A stretch of 64,000 nucleotides of DNA, taken from the NCBI RefSeq assembly GCF_004799685.1, contig NZ_CP031311.1:62001-126000 (forward strand), written 5' to 3'. The notes under the pieces are model-generated. The model made no database searches. It had not been told where the DNA came from and saw only the letters and a program-made list of their open reading frames with translations. Source of the DNA: Halobellus limi. Lineage in GTDB: Archaea > Halobacteriota > Halobacteria > Halobacteriales > Haloferacaceae. The translations under genes and the position numbers were made by a program. The stretch's first letter is position 1, and each line of letters begins with the position of its first letter. Shown here one piece after another: positions 23,798-33,409 of the stretch.

Positions 23798-26428
23798 CTA
23801 CACGTAGTCGCTTCCGACGACCTCGCGGATCCGCTCGGCCGTCACCTCGCCGATTCCGCTGACCTCGCGGAGGTCGTCCTCGCGTGCGGTCATCACCTGC
23901 TCTACCGTTCCGAACTCCTCCAGCAGGGACTGCGCGGTGACGGGACCGATATCGGCGATGGCGGAGACGACGTACTCCTGCTGTTCGGCCAGCGTCTTCG
24001 CGCTCTTCTCTCCGTGCACGCTCACCGTCCGGTCCCGTTCGGTCTGCTCGCGCTCGGCGATGGTGAGCAGCAACGCCGCGGTGTCGTCCTCGTCGCGCGT
24101 CTGGAGGACGCTCACGTCGAAATCGACGGCCAGCGACGCGAGCGCGCCGCGGATCGCCCCCGGGTGGACGTTCCGCTCCTCGTAGAGGCCCTCGCCCTCG
24201 ACGATCAACACCGGACGGGCGTACGCCCGCGAGAGGTCGCCGATCTGCTCGAAGATGGAGCGCTCGTCGCCGAGCAGCGTGTCCAGGAAGTCCGCGACGG
24301 ACTTCCGCTCGACGGCGACGCGGTCCGAGAGGACGTAGTCGCCGACGGCCAGCGTCTCCAGCCGGGTTCGGACGCCGTCGCGCTTCGAGAGGTCCTTCGC
24401 GATGGGCGCGTCGAGCTCCCGCTGGTCGACGACGATCTCGGTCTCCTCCTCGTCGCCCTCGGCGGTCGCGACGACTCCCTCCTCGTCGTCCCTCGGTTCC
24501 GAGTCGCCCTCGGCGGTCGAATCGGCGTTCGCCGCCTCCGACTCGCTCGCCTCGGTATTCGTCGCCGCCGACTCGCTCATATCTGCACTCGCCGCCGCCG
24601 ACTCGCTCTCGCCATCGGTCTCCGTCCCCGACTCGACCTCGCCGTCCCGGGCCCGCTCGATCTCCTCGTCCGTCGGGCCGAAGTCCGTGAGCCCCGCCTG
24701 ACCGTTCGCTTGCGCCGGCGTCTCGGCGTCGACGGACGCGCTGTCGTGTTCGTCGCCGCCTCCGCTCTGTCCGCCGCGGTCGCTCTCGTCTCCAGGTTCT
24801 CCGCTCCGCTCCTCGCCGTCTCCGTCACCCGCGTCTTCGTACGCCTCCAGCGCTTCCTGAGGGGGATTCAGTTCCGACTCGATGTCGCCGGCGACGCTCT
24901 TCAGGTCGCGCAGCTCCGATTCCATCTCCTTCTCGCGGCGGCGGGAGATCCAGAAGTACGCCTCGTCGCGGGTGTCCTCGGCGAGGAGGACGACGACGCT
25001 GCCCTCCGCCTGCCGGCCGGTCCGCCCCTTCCGCTGGATCGAGCGGATGGCGGTCGGCACGGGCTCGAAGAAGAGCACCAGGTCGACCTCCGGAACGTCC
25101 AGTCCCTCCTCGGCGACCGAGGTGGAGACGAGCACCTCGAACTCCCCGCTCCGGAAGTCGTCGAGCGTCTCCTGCTGTTCCTTCTGGGTCATCCCCTCGG
25201 AGCTCTCCTTGTCGCCCTGCCCGACGAACCGGCGGACGTCGAACGACGCCGAGAGGAATTCGGTCAACGCCTCGGCGGTGTCGCGCGATTCCGTGAAGAC
25301 GATGACGCGCTCGCCGCCCTCGATGCCGAGCGTCTGCGCGAGCAGGATCCGCGCGCGGGAGAACTTCGGGTGCGTCCCGTCGTAGCTCTCGGCCAAGCGC
25401 ATCGCCTCCCTGACTTTCGGCTCGGCGACGAGGCGCTGGCTCGCCTTCGACGCCCCCGAGGACCGCGCGGCGTTGCGCTGGCGTTCGAAATATCTGCGAA
25501 CCGACTCGACGGACTGCGTCTCGACCAGTTCGACCGCCCGCCGGAGCTTCATCACCTCCGCGTGCGTCGACATCCCCTTGTAGCCCTCCGACTTGTCGGC
25601 GTCCATCAGCTCCTGGAGCTTCCCGCGCATCCGGTTGAGCTGTTTCTGGGACACGTCGGGTTGGGTCGTGTTCGTCACGCCCAGCGACTTCAGCTTCTGC
25701 AGTCGATCCTTGATCACCTCGTTGAGCGCGTCGCGGATCTGCAGGATCTCGTCGGGCAACTGGATCCGCTCCCACTCGACGGAGGTGTCGTGGGTGTACT
25801 CGTCGACGTCTTCGTCCGCCTCCGTCATCACCTCGACCTCGCTGATCCCGAGGTTCTGACACACGTTCAGGATGGCCTCCTTGTCGCCGCCGGGGGAGGC
25901 GCTCATCCCGGTCACGAGCGGGTCGACCGCGTCCGCGTGGTACCGCTCGGCGATGTACACGTACGCGTAGTCGCCGCTCGCGCGGTGACACTCGTCGAAG
26001 GTGAGGTGTGTGACGTCCGAAAGGGAGATCCGAGAGCCGACGAGGTCGTTCTCGACGACCTGCGGCGTCGCGATCACGACCCGCGCGTCGTCCCAGGCGT
26101 CGGCCCTGTCCTCGGGCCGGATCTCGCCCGTGAAGACGACGATCTCCTCGTCGGGGATCTCCAGCGCCTCCCGGTAGAATTCGGCGTGCTGCTGGACGAG
26201 CGGCTTCGTCGGCGCGAGAAAGAGCGCCTTCCCGCCCGCCTCGTGCAATCGGTGAGCCGTCACCAGCAGGCTCACGGTCGTCTTCCCCAGCCCCGTGGGG
26301 AGACAGACCAGCGTGTGGCCCTCCCGTGCCGTGCTCGCGAGTCGGGTCTGGTAGCGCCGGCGCTCGATGAAGCCCGGACTCAAGAGCGGGTGATCCACGT
26401 AGTCGGGATCGTCGGTGGCCGCCATCAC
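23798..26428 (-). CDS. hef: Hef helicase/nuclease (FANCM/XPF family)
   Basis: Archaeal Hef acts on stalled or forked DNA. The 876-residue protein has an SF2 helicase: motif I PTGLGKTT at about 44-51, motif II DECH (TFDECHRA) at about 145, motif III TGMSASPGG, motif VI QRKGRTGRQ. A Ser/Glu/Ala-rich linker of about 120 residues (530-650) follows. The XPF/ERCC4 nuclease domain has VVDQRELDAPIAKDL and the catalytic VERKSVADFLDTLLGDE. A C-terminal tandem helix-hairpin-helix includes DIGPVTAQSLLEEFGTVEQV and SGIGEVTAERIREV. All catalytic motifs are intact. The ATG at 26428 is preceded by CCTTAACAG at about 25 bases. A second ATG follows immediately. Confidence 0.95.
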   Translation of the reverse strand: MMAATDDPDYVDHPLLSPGFIERRRYQTRLASTAREGHTLVCLPTGLGKTTVSLLVTAHRLHEAGGKALFLAPTKPLVQQHAEFYREALEIPDEEIVVFTGEIRPEDRADAWDDARVVIATPQVVENDLVGSRISLSDVTHLTFDECHRASGDYAYVYIAERYHADAVDPLVTGMSASPGGDKEAILNVCQNLGISEVEVMTEADEDVDEYTHDTSVEWERIQLPDEILQIRDALNEVIKDRLQKLKSLGVTNTTQPDVSQKQLNRMRGKLQELMDADKSEGYKGMSTHAEVMKLRRAVELVETQSVESVRRYFERQRNAARSSGASKASQRLVAEPKVREAMRLAESYDGTHPKFSRARILLAQTLGIEGGERVIVFTESRDTAEALTEFLSASFDVRRFVGQGDKESSEGMTQKEQQETLDDFRSGEFEVLVSTSVAEEGLDVPEVDLVLFFEPVPTAIRSIQRKGRTGRQAEGSVVVLLAEDTRDEAYFWISRRREKEMESELRDLKSVAGDIESELNPPQEALEAYEDAGDGDGEERSGEPGDESDRGGQSGGGDEHDSASVDAETPAQANGQAGLTDFGPTDEEIERARDGEVESGTETDGESESAAASADMSESAATNTEASESEAANADSTAEGDSEPRDDEEGVVATAEGDEEETEIVVDQRELDAPIAKDLSKRDGVRTRLETLAVGDYVLSDRVAVERKSVADFLDTLLGDERSIFEQIGDLSRAYARPVLIVEGEGLYEERNVHPGAIRGALASLAVDFDVSVLQTRDEDDTAALLLTIAEREQTERDRTVSVHGEKSAKTLAEQQEYVVSAIADIGPVTAQSLLEEFGTVEQVMTAREDDLREVSGIGEVTAERIREVVGSDYV

Positions 26429-26503
26429 GCTGGATTGGGCGTCACCGCTGTTAAGGGTTCGCCGAGGACGGTGAAAGTGAAACCAGGGGGATGGGGCCCG
26501 ATC

Positions 26504-26683
26504 TCACCGATTCCTGTCCGCGTCGACGCCGAACTCCGAACCGAACCCGTCGCCACGGTCCTCGCGCCCGTAGGCGTCGGCCGGCGGACCGGCGTCCTCG
26601 CGGTCCTCGACGGAGTCCGGCAGCGACGCCCCGATCAGCTCTGCCCACTCCGAGAGGTACTGCCTCTGGTTTCGGTGGCTCAT
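26504..26683 (-). CDS. 59-residue small acidic protein, unknown function
   Basis: A short open frame from ATG at 26683 to TGA at 26504, beginning MSHRNQRQYLSEWAELIGAS and ending in an Asp/Gly/Arg-rich tail. The N-terminal part could form an amphipathic helix. A TATA-like GTTATATAC about 38 bases upstream gives it a promoter and a short leader. The acidic composition fits haloarchaeal coding DNA. It lies just upstream of hef on the same strand and may be co-transcribed with it. No family is recognised. Confidence 0.6.
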   Translation of the reverse strand: MSHRNQRQYLSEWAELIGASLPDSVEDREDAGPPADAYGREDRGDGFGSEFGVDADRNR

Positions 26684-26717
26684 ATTCGTCCCTCGGGCGT
26701 AAAACTCTCCAGCAACG

Positions 26718-26726
26718 TATATAACG
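26718..26726 (-). promoter_or_regulatory. TATA box of the 59-residue protein gene
   Basis: GTTATATAC read on the minus strand, about 38 bases before the ATG at 26683; the only TATA-like site in this gap. Confidence 0.5.
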
Positions 26727-26774
26727 GTTGTGCTAGTGTGGAGGGGCGGATTCGCCGGCCGTCGGCACCTCGAC

Positions 26775-27017
26775 TCAGACGACCTGCTCGCCGTCGTCGT
26801 CGTACAGTTCGATGGCGTCGACGGGACAGGCGCGCGCGGCGAACTCCGCGTCGAGCTCCTCCCCGTCGGGGACGTCGAGTTCGAACACCTCCTCTTCGAC
26901 TTCCGTCGATCCCTCCAGGTCCGCCTTCCCGGCGTCTATGTTCTTCTGGAAGGCGTCCCACTCGTCGACGCACTGGAACATCCCGATGCAGGTGTCGCGG
27001 TCGTAGCGGATCTTCAT
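26775..27017 (-). CDS. Single-cluster ferredoxin with a missing cysteine ligand
   Basis: An 80-residue acidic ferredoxin of the bacterial-type small [Fe-S] fold. The N-terminal motif is CIGMFQC, where the usual second Cys is Met, and the C-terminal part has [15 protein letters not shown]. Three Cys ligands therefore remain, which points to a [3Fe-4S] cluster or a [4Fe-4S] with a non-Cys ligand, as in some ferredoxins that serve P450s or 2-oxoacid enzymes. The partner is unknown. The start at 27017 ([10 protein letters not shown]) is the usual position. It diverges from hel308. Confidence 0.88.
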   Translation of the reverse strand: MKIRYDRDTCIGMFQCVDEWDAFQKNIDAGKADLEGSTEVEEEVFELDVPDGEELDAEFAARACPVDAIELYDDDGEQVV

Positions 27018-27176
27018 ACCGGCCGTTCGCCGAGGGGACACATATCGGTGGCGGCGTCGCGATGCCGTCGACTCCGGGGCCGACGCGCTCCGACGTCGCC
27101 GCTCTCTCCCACCGCCGCGAACGCCGCCGGTCCCGACTCCGACGGTTTAACACCGAGGACGGCGTACCTCGTCTCG

Positions 27177-29861
27177 ATGCAACCGGAGGAGGTGCCCGAA
27201 CTGCCCGAGGGTGTCGCCGCCCACCTGCGCGGGGAGGGAATCGAGGAGCTCTACCCCCCGCAGGCGGCCGCCGTCGAGGCGGGCGTCACCCGCGGTGAGA
27301 GCGTCGTCGCGTCGGTGCCGACCGCCTCGGGGAAGACGCTCGTCGCCGAACTCGCGATGCTGTCGAGCGTCGCTCGGGGCGGGAAGGCGCTCTACATCGT
27401 CCCCCTGCGAGCGCTCGCCTCCGAAAAGAAGACCGAGTTCGAGCGCTGGGAGGAGTACGGCTTCGACGTCGGCGTCTCGACCGGCAACTACGAGTCCGAC
27501 GGCGAGTGGCTGGCCTCCCGCGACATCGTCGTCGCCACCTCCGAGAAGGTCGACTCCCTGGTCCGCAACGGCGCGGCCTGGATCGACGAGCTGACCTGCG
27601 TCGTCGCCGACGAGGTCCACCTGGTCGACGACTCCCACCGCGGGCCGACGCTCGAAGTCACGCTCGGGAAGTTGCGGACGCTCAATCCCGGCCTCCAGGT
27701 CGTCGCGCTCTCGGCGACCGTGGGCAACGCGGACGTCGTCGCCGAGTGGCTCGACGCCGAACTCGTCGAGTCCGACTGGCGACCGATCGACCTCCGGATG
27801 GGCGTCCACTACGGAAACGCGATCTCCTTCGACGACGGCAGCCAACGCGAGGTCCCGGTCGAGTCGGGGGGGCGGCCGACCGCCGCGCTGGTCGACGACG
27901 CCCTCGACGGCGACGGCGGGAACACGCTCGACGGTGTCGCGGACGCGGTCCAAGACGACGGTGTCGCGGACGCTGACGAGGACGATGGCGACGCCGACGC
28001 GACCGAGGACGACGACACGATCGACGGCGACGGCGGCGGTGACGACAAACCGGACGATCAGGGCTCCTCGCTGGTCTTCGTGAACTCCCGGCGGAACGCC
28101 GAGGCGTCGGCGAAGCGGCTCCGCGACGTGACCGAACCGCACCTCACCGACGACGAGCGCGGTCGACTCGCCGAACTGGCCGCGGAGATCAGGGACGTCT
28201 CGGACACGGACACCAGCGACACCCTGGCGTCCTGCGTCGCGAAGGGGGCGGCCTTTCACCACGCCGGACTCGCCTCGGAGCACCGCTCGCTCGTCGAGGA
28301 CGCGTTCCGCGACCGACTCGTCAAGTGTATCTCGGCGACGCCGACGCTGGCCGCCGGGGTCAACACGCCGAGTCGCCGGGTGATCGTCCGCGACTGGCGG
28401 CGCTACGACGGCGAGTTCGGCGGGATGAAGCCGCTCGATGTCCTGGAGATCCACCAGATGATGGGGCGGGCCGGTCGCCCCGGACTCGACCCCTACGGCG
28501 AGGCGGTCCTGCTCGCGAAGAACTCGGAGACGCGCGACGAACTGTTTGAACGATATATCTGGGCCGACCCCGAGCCCGTCCGCTCGAAACTCGCGGCCGA
28601 ACCGGCGCTGCGGACGCACGTCCTCGCGACGGTCGCCTCGGGGTTCGCCCACACCCGAGAGGAGCTCCTCGAGTTCCTCGATCGGACGCTGTACGCCACC
28701 CAGACCGACGACTCCGGCCGGCTGGAGCGCGTCACCGACGACGTGCTCGCGTACTTGGAGCGCAACGGGTTCCTCGAACGCGAGGACGACTCGCTGACCG
28801 CCACGAGCGTCGGCCACACGGTCTCGCGGCTGTATCTGGACCCCATGACGGCCGCCGAGATCATCGACGGACTGGAGTGGGCCGACGCGAACCGCGGCGA
28901 GATGGTTCGCGCGCTCTCGGGCGCGGACTCGGCCGACGACGCTTCGGCACGGGCGTCGGATCCCGCTTCGAGTGCCGCCCCGGCGCGAGCGTCCGGCGAC
29001 GGCGACCCGACGGACGCCGGGTTCCAGCGCGCCAGCGAGTTGGCGGCGGACGAGCGGAGCGAGTCGGACGAGGCCGTCGGCAACGGAACGACCGCGGACG
29101 ACGATGCGGCAGGCGAGGGTCTCGGCGATCCCACCTACCCGACGGCGCTCGGCCTCTTTCATCTCGTCTCGCGGACGCCGGATATGTACCAGCTCTACCT
29201 CAAATCGGGAGACAGAGAGACCTACACCGAAATCTGCTACGAGCGCGAGGCCGAACTGCTCGGCCGGACGCCCTCCGAGTACGAGGACGTCCGCTTCGAG
29301 GAGTGGCTCTCGGCGCTGAAGACCGCCCGGCTCCTCGAAGACTGGGCCGACGAGGTCGACGAGGACCGGATCACCGAGCGCTACGGCGTCGGCCCCGGCG
29401 ACATCCGCGGGAAGGTCGAGACCGCGGAGTGGCTGCTCGGCGCGGCCGAGCGGCTCGCCGGCGAACTCGACCTGCCGGTCGTGCCCGTCCGCGAGGCGAA
29501 AAAGCGCGTCGAGTACGGCGTCCGCGACGAACTGCTGACGCTCGCCGGGATCCGCGGCGTCGGTCGCAAGCGCGCGAGACGACTCTACGAGGCCGGCATC
29601 GAGACGCGCGCGGACCTCCGGGAGGCGGACAAGTCGGTGGTCCTGCGGGCGCTGCGCGGGCGGCGAAAGACCGCCGAGGGGATCCTCGAAAACGTCGGCC
29701 GACAGGACCCGTCGATGGCGGACGTCGCGAAGGCCGATTCCGCGACGACGGACCGACCGGCGGACGAATCGGACACGGGCGACGGGGCGTCGACGTCGGC
29801 GTCGACCCGCGCCGGCGAGGACGACCCGGAGGAACAGGCCAGCCTGGGTGATTTCGGATGA
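27177..29861 (+). CDS. hel308: Hel308 (Ski2-like) DNA helicase
   Basis: SF2 Ski2-like helicase thought to act on stalled replication forks, 894 residues. Motif I is [10 protein letters not shown] at about 45-54, motif II DEVH in [10 protein letters not shown], motif III LSATVGN, and motif [11 protein letters not shown]. The ratchet and C-terminal helix-hairpin-helix follow, ending with [20 protein letters not shown]. Two acidic low-complexity insertions lie near residues 240-300 and 585-640. A TTTAAC box about 30 bases before the ATG supports the start MQPEEVPEL. Cgi121 follows in the same direction. Catalytic motifs are intact. Confidence 0.95.
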   Translation: MQPEEVPELPEGVAAHLRGEGIEELYPPQAAAVEAGVTRGESVVASVPTASGKTLVAELAMLSSVARGGKALYIVPLRALASEKKTEFERWEEYGFDVGVSTGNYESDGEWLASRDIVVATSEKVDSLVRNGAAWIDELTCVVADEVHLVDDSHRGPTLEVTLGKLRTLNPGLQVVALSATVGNADVVAEWLDAELVESDWRPIDLRMGVHYGNAISFDDGSQREVPVESGGRPTAALVDDALDGDGGNTLDGVADAVQDDGVADADEDDGDADATEDDDTIDGDGGGDDKPDDQGSSLVFVNSRRNAEASAKRLRDVTEPHLTDDERGRLAELAAEIRDVSDTDTSDTLASCVAKGAAFHHAGLASEHRSLVEDAFRDRLVKCISATPTLAAGVNTPSRRVIVRDWRRYDGEFGGMKPLDVLEIHQMMGRAGRPGLDPYGEAVLLAKNSETRDELFERYIWADPEPVRSKLAAEPALRTHVLATVASGFAHTREELLEFLDRTLYATQTDDSGRLERVTDDVLAYLERNGFLEREDDSLTATSVGHTVSRLYLDPMTAAEIIDGLEWADANRGEMVRALSGADSADDASARASDPASSAAPARASGDGDPTDAGFQRASELAADERSESDEAVGNGTTADDDAAGEGLGDPTYPTALGLFHLVSRTPDMYQLYLKSGDRETYTEICYEREAELLGRTPSEYEDVRFEEWLSALKTARLLEDWADEVDEDRITERYGVGPGDIRGKVETAEWLLGAAERLAGELDLPVVPVREAKKRVEYGVRDELLTLAGIRGVGRKRARRLYEAGIETRADLREADKSVVLRALRGRRKTAEGILENVGRQDPSMADVAKADSATTDRPADESDTGDGASTSASTRAGEDDPEEQASLGDFG

Positions 29862-29898
29862 GGTCCGGGAGTACGCGGCCGGATCGAGGGGGGTCGCG

Positions 29899-30423
29899 AT
29901 GAAACTCGTCGAGGGAACGGTCGACGTCGACGACGTCGACGCGTTCGTCGCCGCGATCGACGAGATCGCCTCCTCGACCGACACGACGATTCAGGCCTTC
30001 GACGCGCGGTACGTCGTGAGCGAGCGCCACCTCGAACGCGCCGTCGAACTGGCCGATCGGGCGTTCGAACGGGGCGAGAACGTCGCTCGCGACCGCGCGG
30101 TCGAGATCCTCCTGTACGCCGCCGGTCGCCGTCAGATCACGAACGCGCTCGAACTCGGCGTCTCCCCGGGCGCGAACCGCGTCGTGGTCCTCGTCGACGC
30201 CGGCGAGGCGGATCCGGGGGACGGTCCGGCCCGGAACGAACGGGCGGCGGCGGAGGCGATCCGCGACCGCGTCCTCGACGACGTCGGGGCGACGCTCGGC
30301 GACTACGACCCCGAGCGCGTGCGCGAGTACTTCGACGTCTCGGACGCGGAACTCGACGTCGTCGACGGCGACCTCGAATCGCTGGTGCTCGAACGCGCGG
30401 CGTTGCTCGTCGTCGAGAAGTGA
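29899..30423 (+). CDS. cgi121: KEOPS complex subunit Cgi121
   Basis: A 174-residue subunit of the KEOPS complex, which makes the universal t6A37 modification of ANN-decoding tRNAs; Cgi121 binds Bud32 and the tRNA 3' end. Visible family segments are IQAFDARYVVSERHLERAVE, NVARDRAVEILLYAAGRRQI and TNALELGVSPGANRVVVLVD. An acidic loop (EADPGDGPARNERAA) is inserted. The ATG at 29899 (MKLVEGTVD) is preferred to an in-frame GTG at 29848 that overlaps the hel308 stop. It lies 37 bp after hel308, probably in one operon. Confidence 0.92.
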   Translation: MKLVEGTVDVDDVDAFVAAIDEIASSTDTTIQAFDARYVVSERHLERAVELADRAFERGENVARDRAVEILLYAAGRRQITNALELGVSPGANRVVVLVDAGEADPGDGPARNERAAAEAIRDRVLDDVGATLGDYDPERVREYFDVSDAELDVVDGDLESLVLERAALLVVEK

Positions 30424-30571
30424 ATCGCCGAGAAGCGAGTCGTCGCGGTCGTGCCCGTCTCGCAGGGACGACTCCGGCGGCTCGAACGGCCGCATCGAAC
30501 GACACCATAGCGCCGAACGGCGGTCCGGTAGGGCAGCCATAGTTATTCCCGTTCCTGTCCTTCCTGGCGGT

Positions 30572-30805
30572 ATGGACACACTCCTACCGGCGTTCATCGG
30601 CATCCCAGGCGGTCCGGAACTGCTCGTCGTTCTCCTCCTCGTCGTCCTGCTGTTCGGCGCGGACAAACTCCCGAAGCTCGCTCGCTCCTCCGGACAGGCG
30701 ATGGGCGAATTCAGGCGGGGACGTAACCAGATCGAAGACGAACTCAGAGAGGCCGCCGAGCCGACGCCGGCCCGCGCCGACGCGGAGTCGACCGAACGGA
30801 TCTGA
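30572..30805 (+). CDS. tatA: Sec-independent translocase TatA/E
   Basis: A 77-residue TatA-type component of the twin-arginine translocase, which exports folded proteins. One N-terminal membrane helix (ELLVVLLLVVLLFGADKLP) is followed by the hinge and amphipathic helix ARSSGQAMGEFRRGRNQIED, then an acidic tail. The FGADKLPKLARS segment is the Tat signature. Tat export dominates haloarchaeal secretion, and the window holds several Tat substrates downstream. Its last codons and TGA are repeated in the next 40 bases. Confidence 0.95.
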   Translation: MDTLLPAFIGIPGGPELLVVLLLVVLLFGADKLPKLARSSGQAMGEFRRGRNQIEDELREAAEPTPARADAESTERI

Positions 30806-30846
30806 GCCGACGCGGGGTCGGCCGGCGGGTCTGAGCCGACACGAAG
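30777..30846. repeat. 29-bp duplication of the tatA 3' end with its stop codon
   Basis: GCCGACGCGG begins copies at 30777, 30806 and (as GCCGACACG) 30835, an exact 29-bp period. The first two copies end in TCTGA, the first of which is the true tatA stop. The period is not divisible by three, so the second stop is in another frame. Confidence 0.85.
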
Positions 30847-30935
30847 AAGCGGTCGAAAGGCACATTCGATGCCGAACGCGATTTTTCGGACGTGAGTTTC
30901 CAAGCGGAGAGCCGTGACCGCCCGTCTGTCGGGGG

Positions 30936-31562
30936 CTACGCTTCCTCGGCGACCTCTCGCGGTGGCTCGACCTCCGGCGGCGTCGCGGTGTTTCCGATGA
31001 GCGTCCGGCGGTCGCGGAGCACGTGGATGGTTCCGGCGATCGTGAACGCCGCGGCGACGAACAGCGCGTAGCCGAACCCGCCCACGTACGAGAACGGGGG
31101 GAATCCGAGCGCGGCGACGACGACCAGGGCCGACAGGACGCCCCCTAACACGAGGTAGAACTGACTCCACGGGATGTCCTCTCGCGGCACCACGTCGAGG
31201 TAGATGTCGAACGCCCGGACGTGGTCCGTCATCGCGATCGTTCCCCGGTCCTTGTCGTACTCGACGACGCCGAGGCGATCCATCGTCGGGAGGTGCGTCT
31301 GGTGGAGCGCGGTGTACACCCGCTTCCGCTGTTTCGGCGTCACCGCTCGTCGCTCGATCCGGTTCTCCCAGGCCGCGATCTGCTCGGAGAGGTCGCGAAT
31401 CGTCACTGCGTCGTCCACCCGCGCCAGGTAATGGAGGGTGTACCGACGCCGCCGACTGCTCAACGTCTCGAAGATCGTCTCCGTGGACAGTTCGCGGTCG
31501 GTCGCGGAGTCCGTACCGTCGGCGTTCTCTCTGCTTTTTGATATCTGTGCCTCACCTTTCAT
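30936..31562 (-). CDS. DUF7344 winged-helix regulator with two membrane helices
   Basis: A 208-residue protein. The N-terminal DUF7344-type winged helix spans about 25-110: ETLSSRRRRYTLHYLARVDD, IRDLSEQIAAWENRIERRAV and YTALHQTHLPTMDRLGVVEY. Two membrane helices follow (FYLVLGGVLSALVVVAALGF, FGYALFVAAAFTIAGTIHVL). The design is a membrane-tethered DNA-binding regulator. A paralogue lies at 32867 with the TALHQTHLP motif kept. It diverges from the gene at 31776 and lies just before the secreted-protein cluster. Confidence 0.9.
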   Translation of the reverse strand: MKGEAQISKSRENADGTDSATDRELSTETIFETLSSRRRRYTLHYLARVDDAVTIRDLSEQIAAWENRIERRAVTPKQRKRVYTALHQTHLPTMDRLGVVEYDKDRGTIAMTDHVRAFDIYLDVVPREDIPWSQFYLVLGGVLSALVVVAALGFPPFSYVGGFGYALFVAAAFTIAGTIHVLRDRRTLIGNTATPPEVEPPREVAEEA

Positions 31563-31775
31563 ACCATTCTATTGATGGATACGGATATGAATCTGCCTAT
31601 CACGGAATATGATGGCGTTAACCACGGTTGCTCGTCGAGATAAGCGAACACGGCCCGACAGGCCCTGGCGAAGAAGCGTGTGCGCTGGCCGTCCAATCTT
31701 CCCCGTACCGACAGCCTCGCGACGGATATGTCGATCATACCTATAGATTTCGCTGACCTTATCCGAGGGAGAGAG

Positions 31776-32591
31776 ATGAACCGACGAAAACACATACCAA
31801 TTATGATACGAATCCGCCGCCCGGAGTACACCGGTGACAACCGGTGTCTCCCCTGCACCGCCGTCAACCTCGCTCTCGCGGCGGTGCTCACCGGTGGGGT
31901 GGCGCTCGTCTCTCCCCCGGTCGCCGCCGCCGTCGCCGTCGGGTCGCTCGCGAGCATCTACGTTCGCGGCTACCTCGTCCCCGGGACGCCCGAACTCACG
32001 AAGCGGTACCTGCCCGAGCGGGTGCTCGCGTGGTTCGGGAAGGGCGCGGCCCCGGTTTCTCCCCCGGAGGCCGACTTCGACGTCGTGTCGTTTCTCGACC
32101 GGGCCGGCGTCGTCGTCGACGACGGCGACGACGTCGCGCTCGCGCCGGCGTTCGAACGCCGTTTCGAGGCGGCCGCGTTCGACCTCGACACCGAGACGGC
32201 GGTGACTGCGGCCGCGGCCGACCTGCTCGCCGTCGACCCCGACCGCGTGTCGTTCGTCGCCGGCGGTGCGTCCTGGCGCGTCCTGGTCGACGGATCGATC
32301 CTCGGACAGTGGGAGTCGCGGGCGGCGTTCGTCGCAGACCTCGCCGCCCACCGCGCGCTCTCGGCGCGGACCGACGAGTGGGCGTCGGTGCCGGACGCCG
32401 CCCGCGGCCGGACGCTCGCCGCGGTCCGCGCCTGCCTCGAAACCTGCCCCGTCTGTGCGGGCGGGATCCGGCTCGGGACCGAGACGGTGAGTTCCTGCTG
32501 TCGCGAGTACGAGGTCGTCGCGGCCACCTGTGCCGACTGCGACGCTCGGCTCTTCGAGACCGACGCACGGACCGTGGCCGCCGCGGAGTGA
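31776..32591 (+). CDS. Haloarchaeal membrane protein with C-terminal zinc ribbon
   Basis: A 271-residue protein. After RRPEYTGDNRCLPCTAVNLA come two hydrophobic helices (VNLALAAVLTGGVALVSPPV, AAAVAVGSLASIYVRGYLVP). A soluble domain of about 160 residues follows, and a zinc ribbon closes the chain with CPVCAGG and, 27 residues later, CADCDARLF. Function is unknown. The start at 31776 is chosen because CTATAG lies about 30 bases before and GAGGGAGAG directly upstream; an ATG at 31803, closer to the conserved RRPEYTG, is the alternative. It sits between two DUF7344 regulator genes. Confidence 0.8.
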   Translation: MNRRKHIPIMIRIRRPEYTGDNRCLPCTAVNLALAAVLTGGVALVSPPVAAAVAVGSLASIYVRGYLVPGTPELTKRYLPERVLAWFGKGAAPVSPPEADFDVVSFLDRAGVVVDDGDDVALAPAFERRFEAAAFDLDTETAVTAAAADLLAVDPDRVSFVAGGASWRVLVDGSILGQWESRAAFVADLAAHRALSARTDEWASVPDAARGRTLAAVRACLETCPVCAGGIRLGTETVSSCCREYEVVAATCADCDARLFETDARTVAAAE

Positions 32592-32866
32592 CGGGCGTCC
32601 CGGCTCTCCAACCGTAGCGGATATCGACTTTCTCAGCGGCAAAATCGGATTTTCACCGGCGTTCCCGAGAGGGACCTCGACGTACTTTCGACAGGCCCCG
32701 CGGTCGTTCCGACCGGTCTTCCGGCGACTCCGGACGTGTGACCGAGAGGCGGCGTCGTCTCTCGATCGAACGATCGAAGTCCGACTCGCACCGTCGGACC
32801 CTCGCTGCCGCTCGACGCCTCGGGACTCTTCCGTTCGAGAACTTGCACGCGGTGTGTCCGCCGGAA

Positions 32867-33409
32867 TCAGAACAGGCGGGCGCAGAACCGCGCGAACCGC
32901 CCGCGTGCGCCGAGCCGCGCGGCCGTCAGCTGATAGGCCGCAGAGAGGGCGAAGAACACGAGGAACGCCGTCGACGGGACGAGCGGATCGACGGCGGCGA
33001 AGCCGGGGACGGACGCGAGCGACGCGACCGTGGTGAAAAGGCCCACGACGCCGAGCGCGCGGTAGTACTCGCCCCAGGTCACGCCCGCACGCGTCGTGAC
33101 GTCCATATACCGTCCGAGGTGCCCCGCCTGCGGGCACACCGACACCAGCTTTCGATCGGGATCGTACGTGACGAGCCCGAGTTCGTCCATCTTCGGGAGG
33201 TGCGTCTGGTGGAGCGCGTTGTAGACGCTCTCGCGGAGCGCCCGCGGTGCGGGGCTCTGCCCCGATTCGGTCGCCGCGATCCGCTCGGAGAGTTCGCGCA
33301 GCGAGAGCGCTTCGGGCTGGTCCCATAACTCGGCGAGGGCCTCCCGCCGGCGCGCGTTACTCAGTACGTGATACACCTCCACCTCCGGAAGTACGGACCG
33401 CTGGAACAT
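32867..33409 (-). CDS. DUF7344 winged-helix regulator, paralogue
   Basis: A 180-residue membrane-tethered regulator related to the gene at 30936. The winged helix spans about 10-100: VYHVLSNARRREALAELWDQ, LSLRELSERIAATESGQSPA and VYNALHQTHLPKMDELGLVT. Two helices follow (VGLFTTVASLASVPGFAAVD, STAFLVFFALSAAYQLTAAR). It is divergent from the first gene of the secreted-protein cluster, sharing a 410-bp upstream region with it, so it is a good candidate for the local regulator, which is inference from position. Confidence 0.9.
   Translation of the reverse strand: MFQRSVLPEVEVYHVLSNARRREALAELWDQPEALSLRELSERIAATESGQSPAPRALRESVYNALHQTHLPKMDELGLVTYDPDRKLVSVCPQAGHLGRYMDVTTRAGVTWGEYYRALGVVGLFTTVASLASVPGFAAVDPLVPSTAFLVFFALSAAYQLTAARLGARGRFARFCARLF

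Noticed and set aside
26470-26500. Third off-origin ORB (GTGAAACCAGGGGGATGGGG)
   Set aside because: Only the G-string and TGAAA part resemble the origin box; the TCCA core is missing, so chance similarity is likely.
24014-27100. Very long plus-strand open frame antisense to hef
   Set aside because: It is a shadow frame produced by high GC codon use; the sense frame has helicase, nuclease and HhH motifs in full.
27147-29984. Very long minus-strand open frame antisense to hel308
   Set aside because: It has no domain, and the opposite strand encodes a complete Hel308.
32633-32848. Minus-strand 71-codon frame between the zinc-ribbon protein and the DUF7344 gene
   Set aside because: Ser/Arg/Gly-rich composition with no motif and no TATA box; it looks like non-coding DNA.
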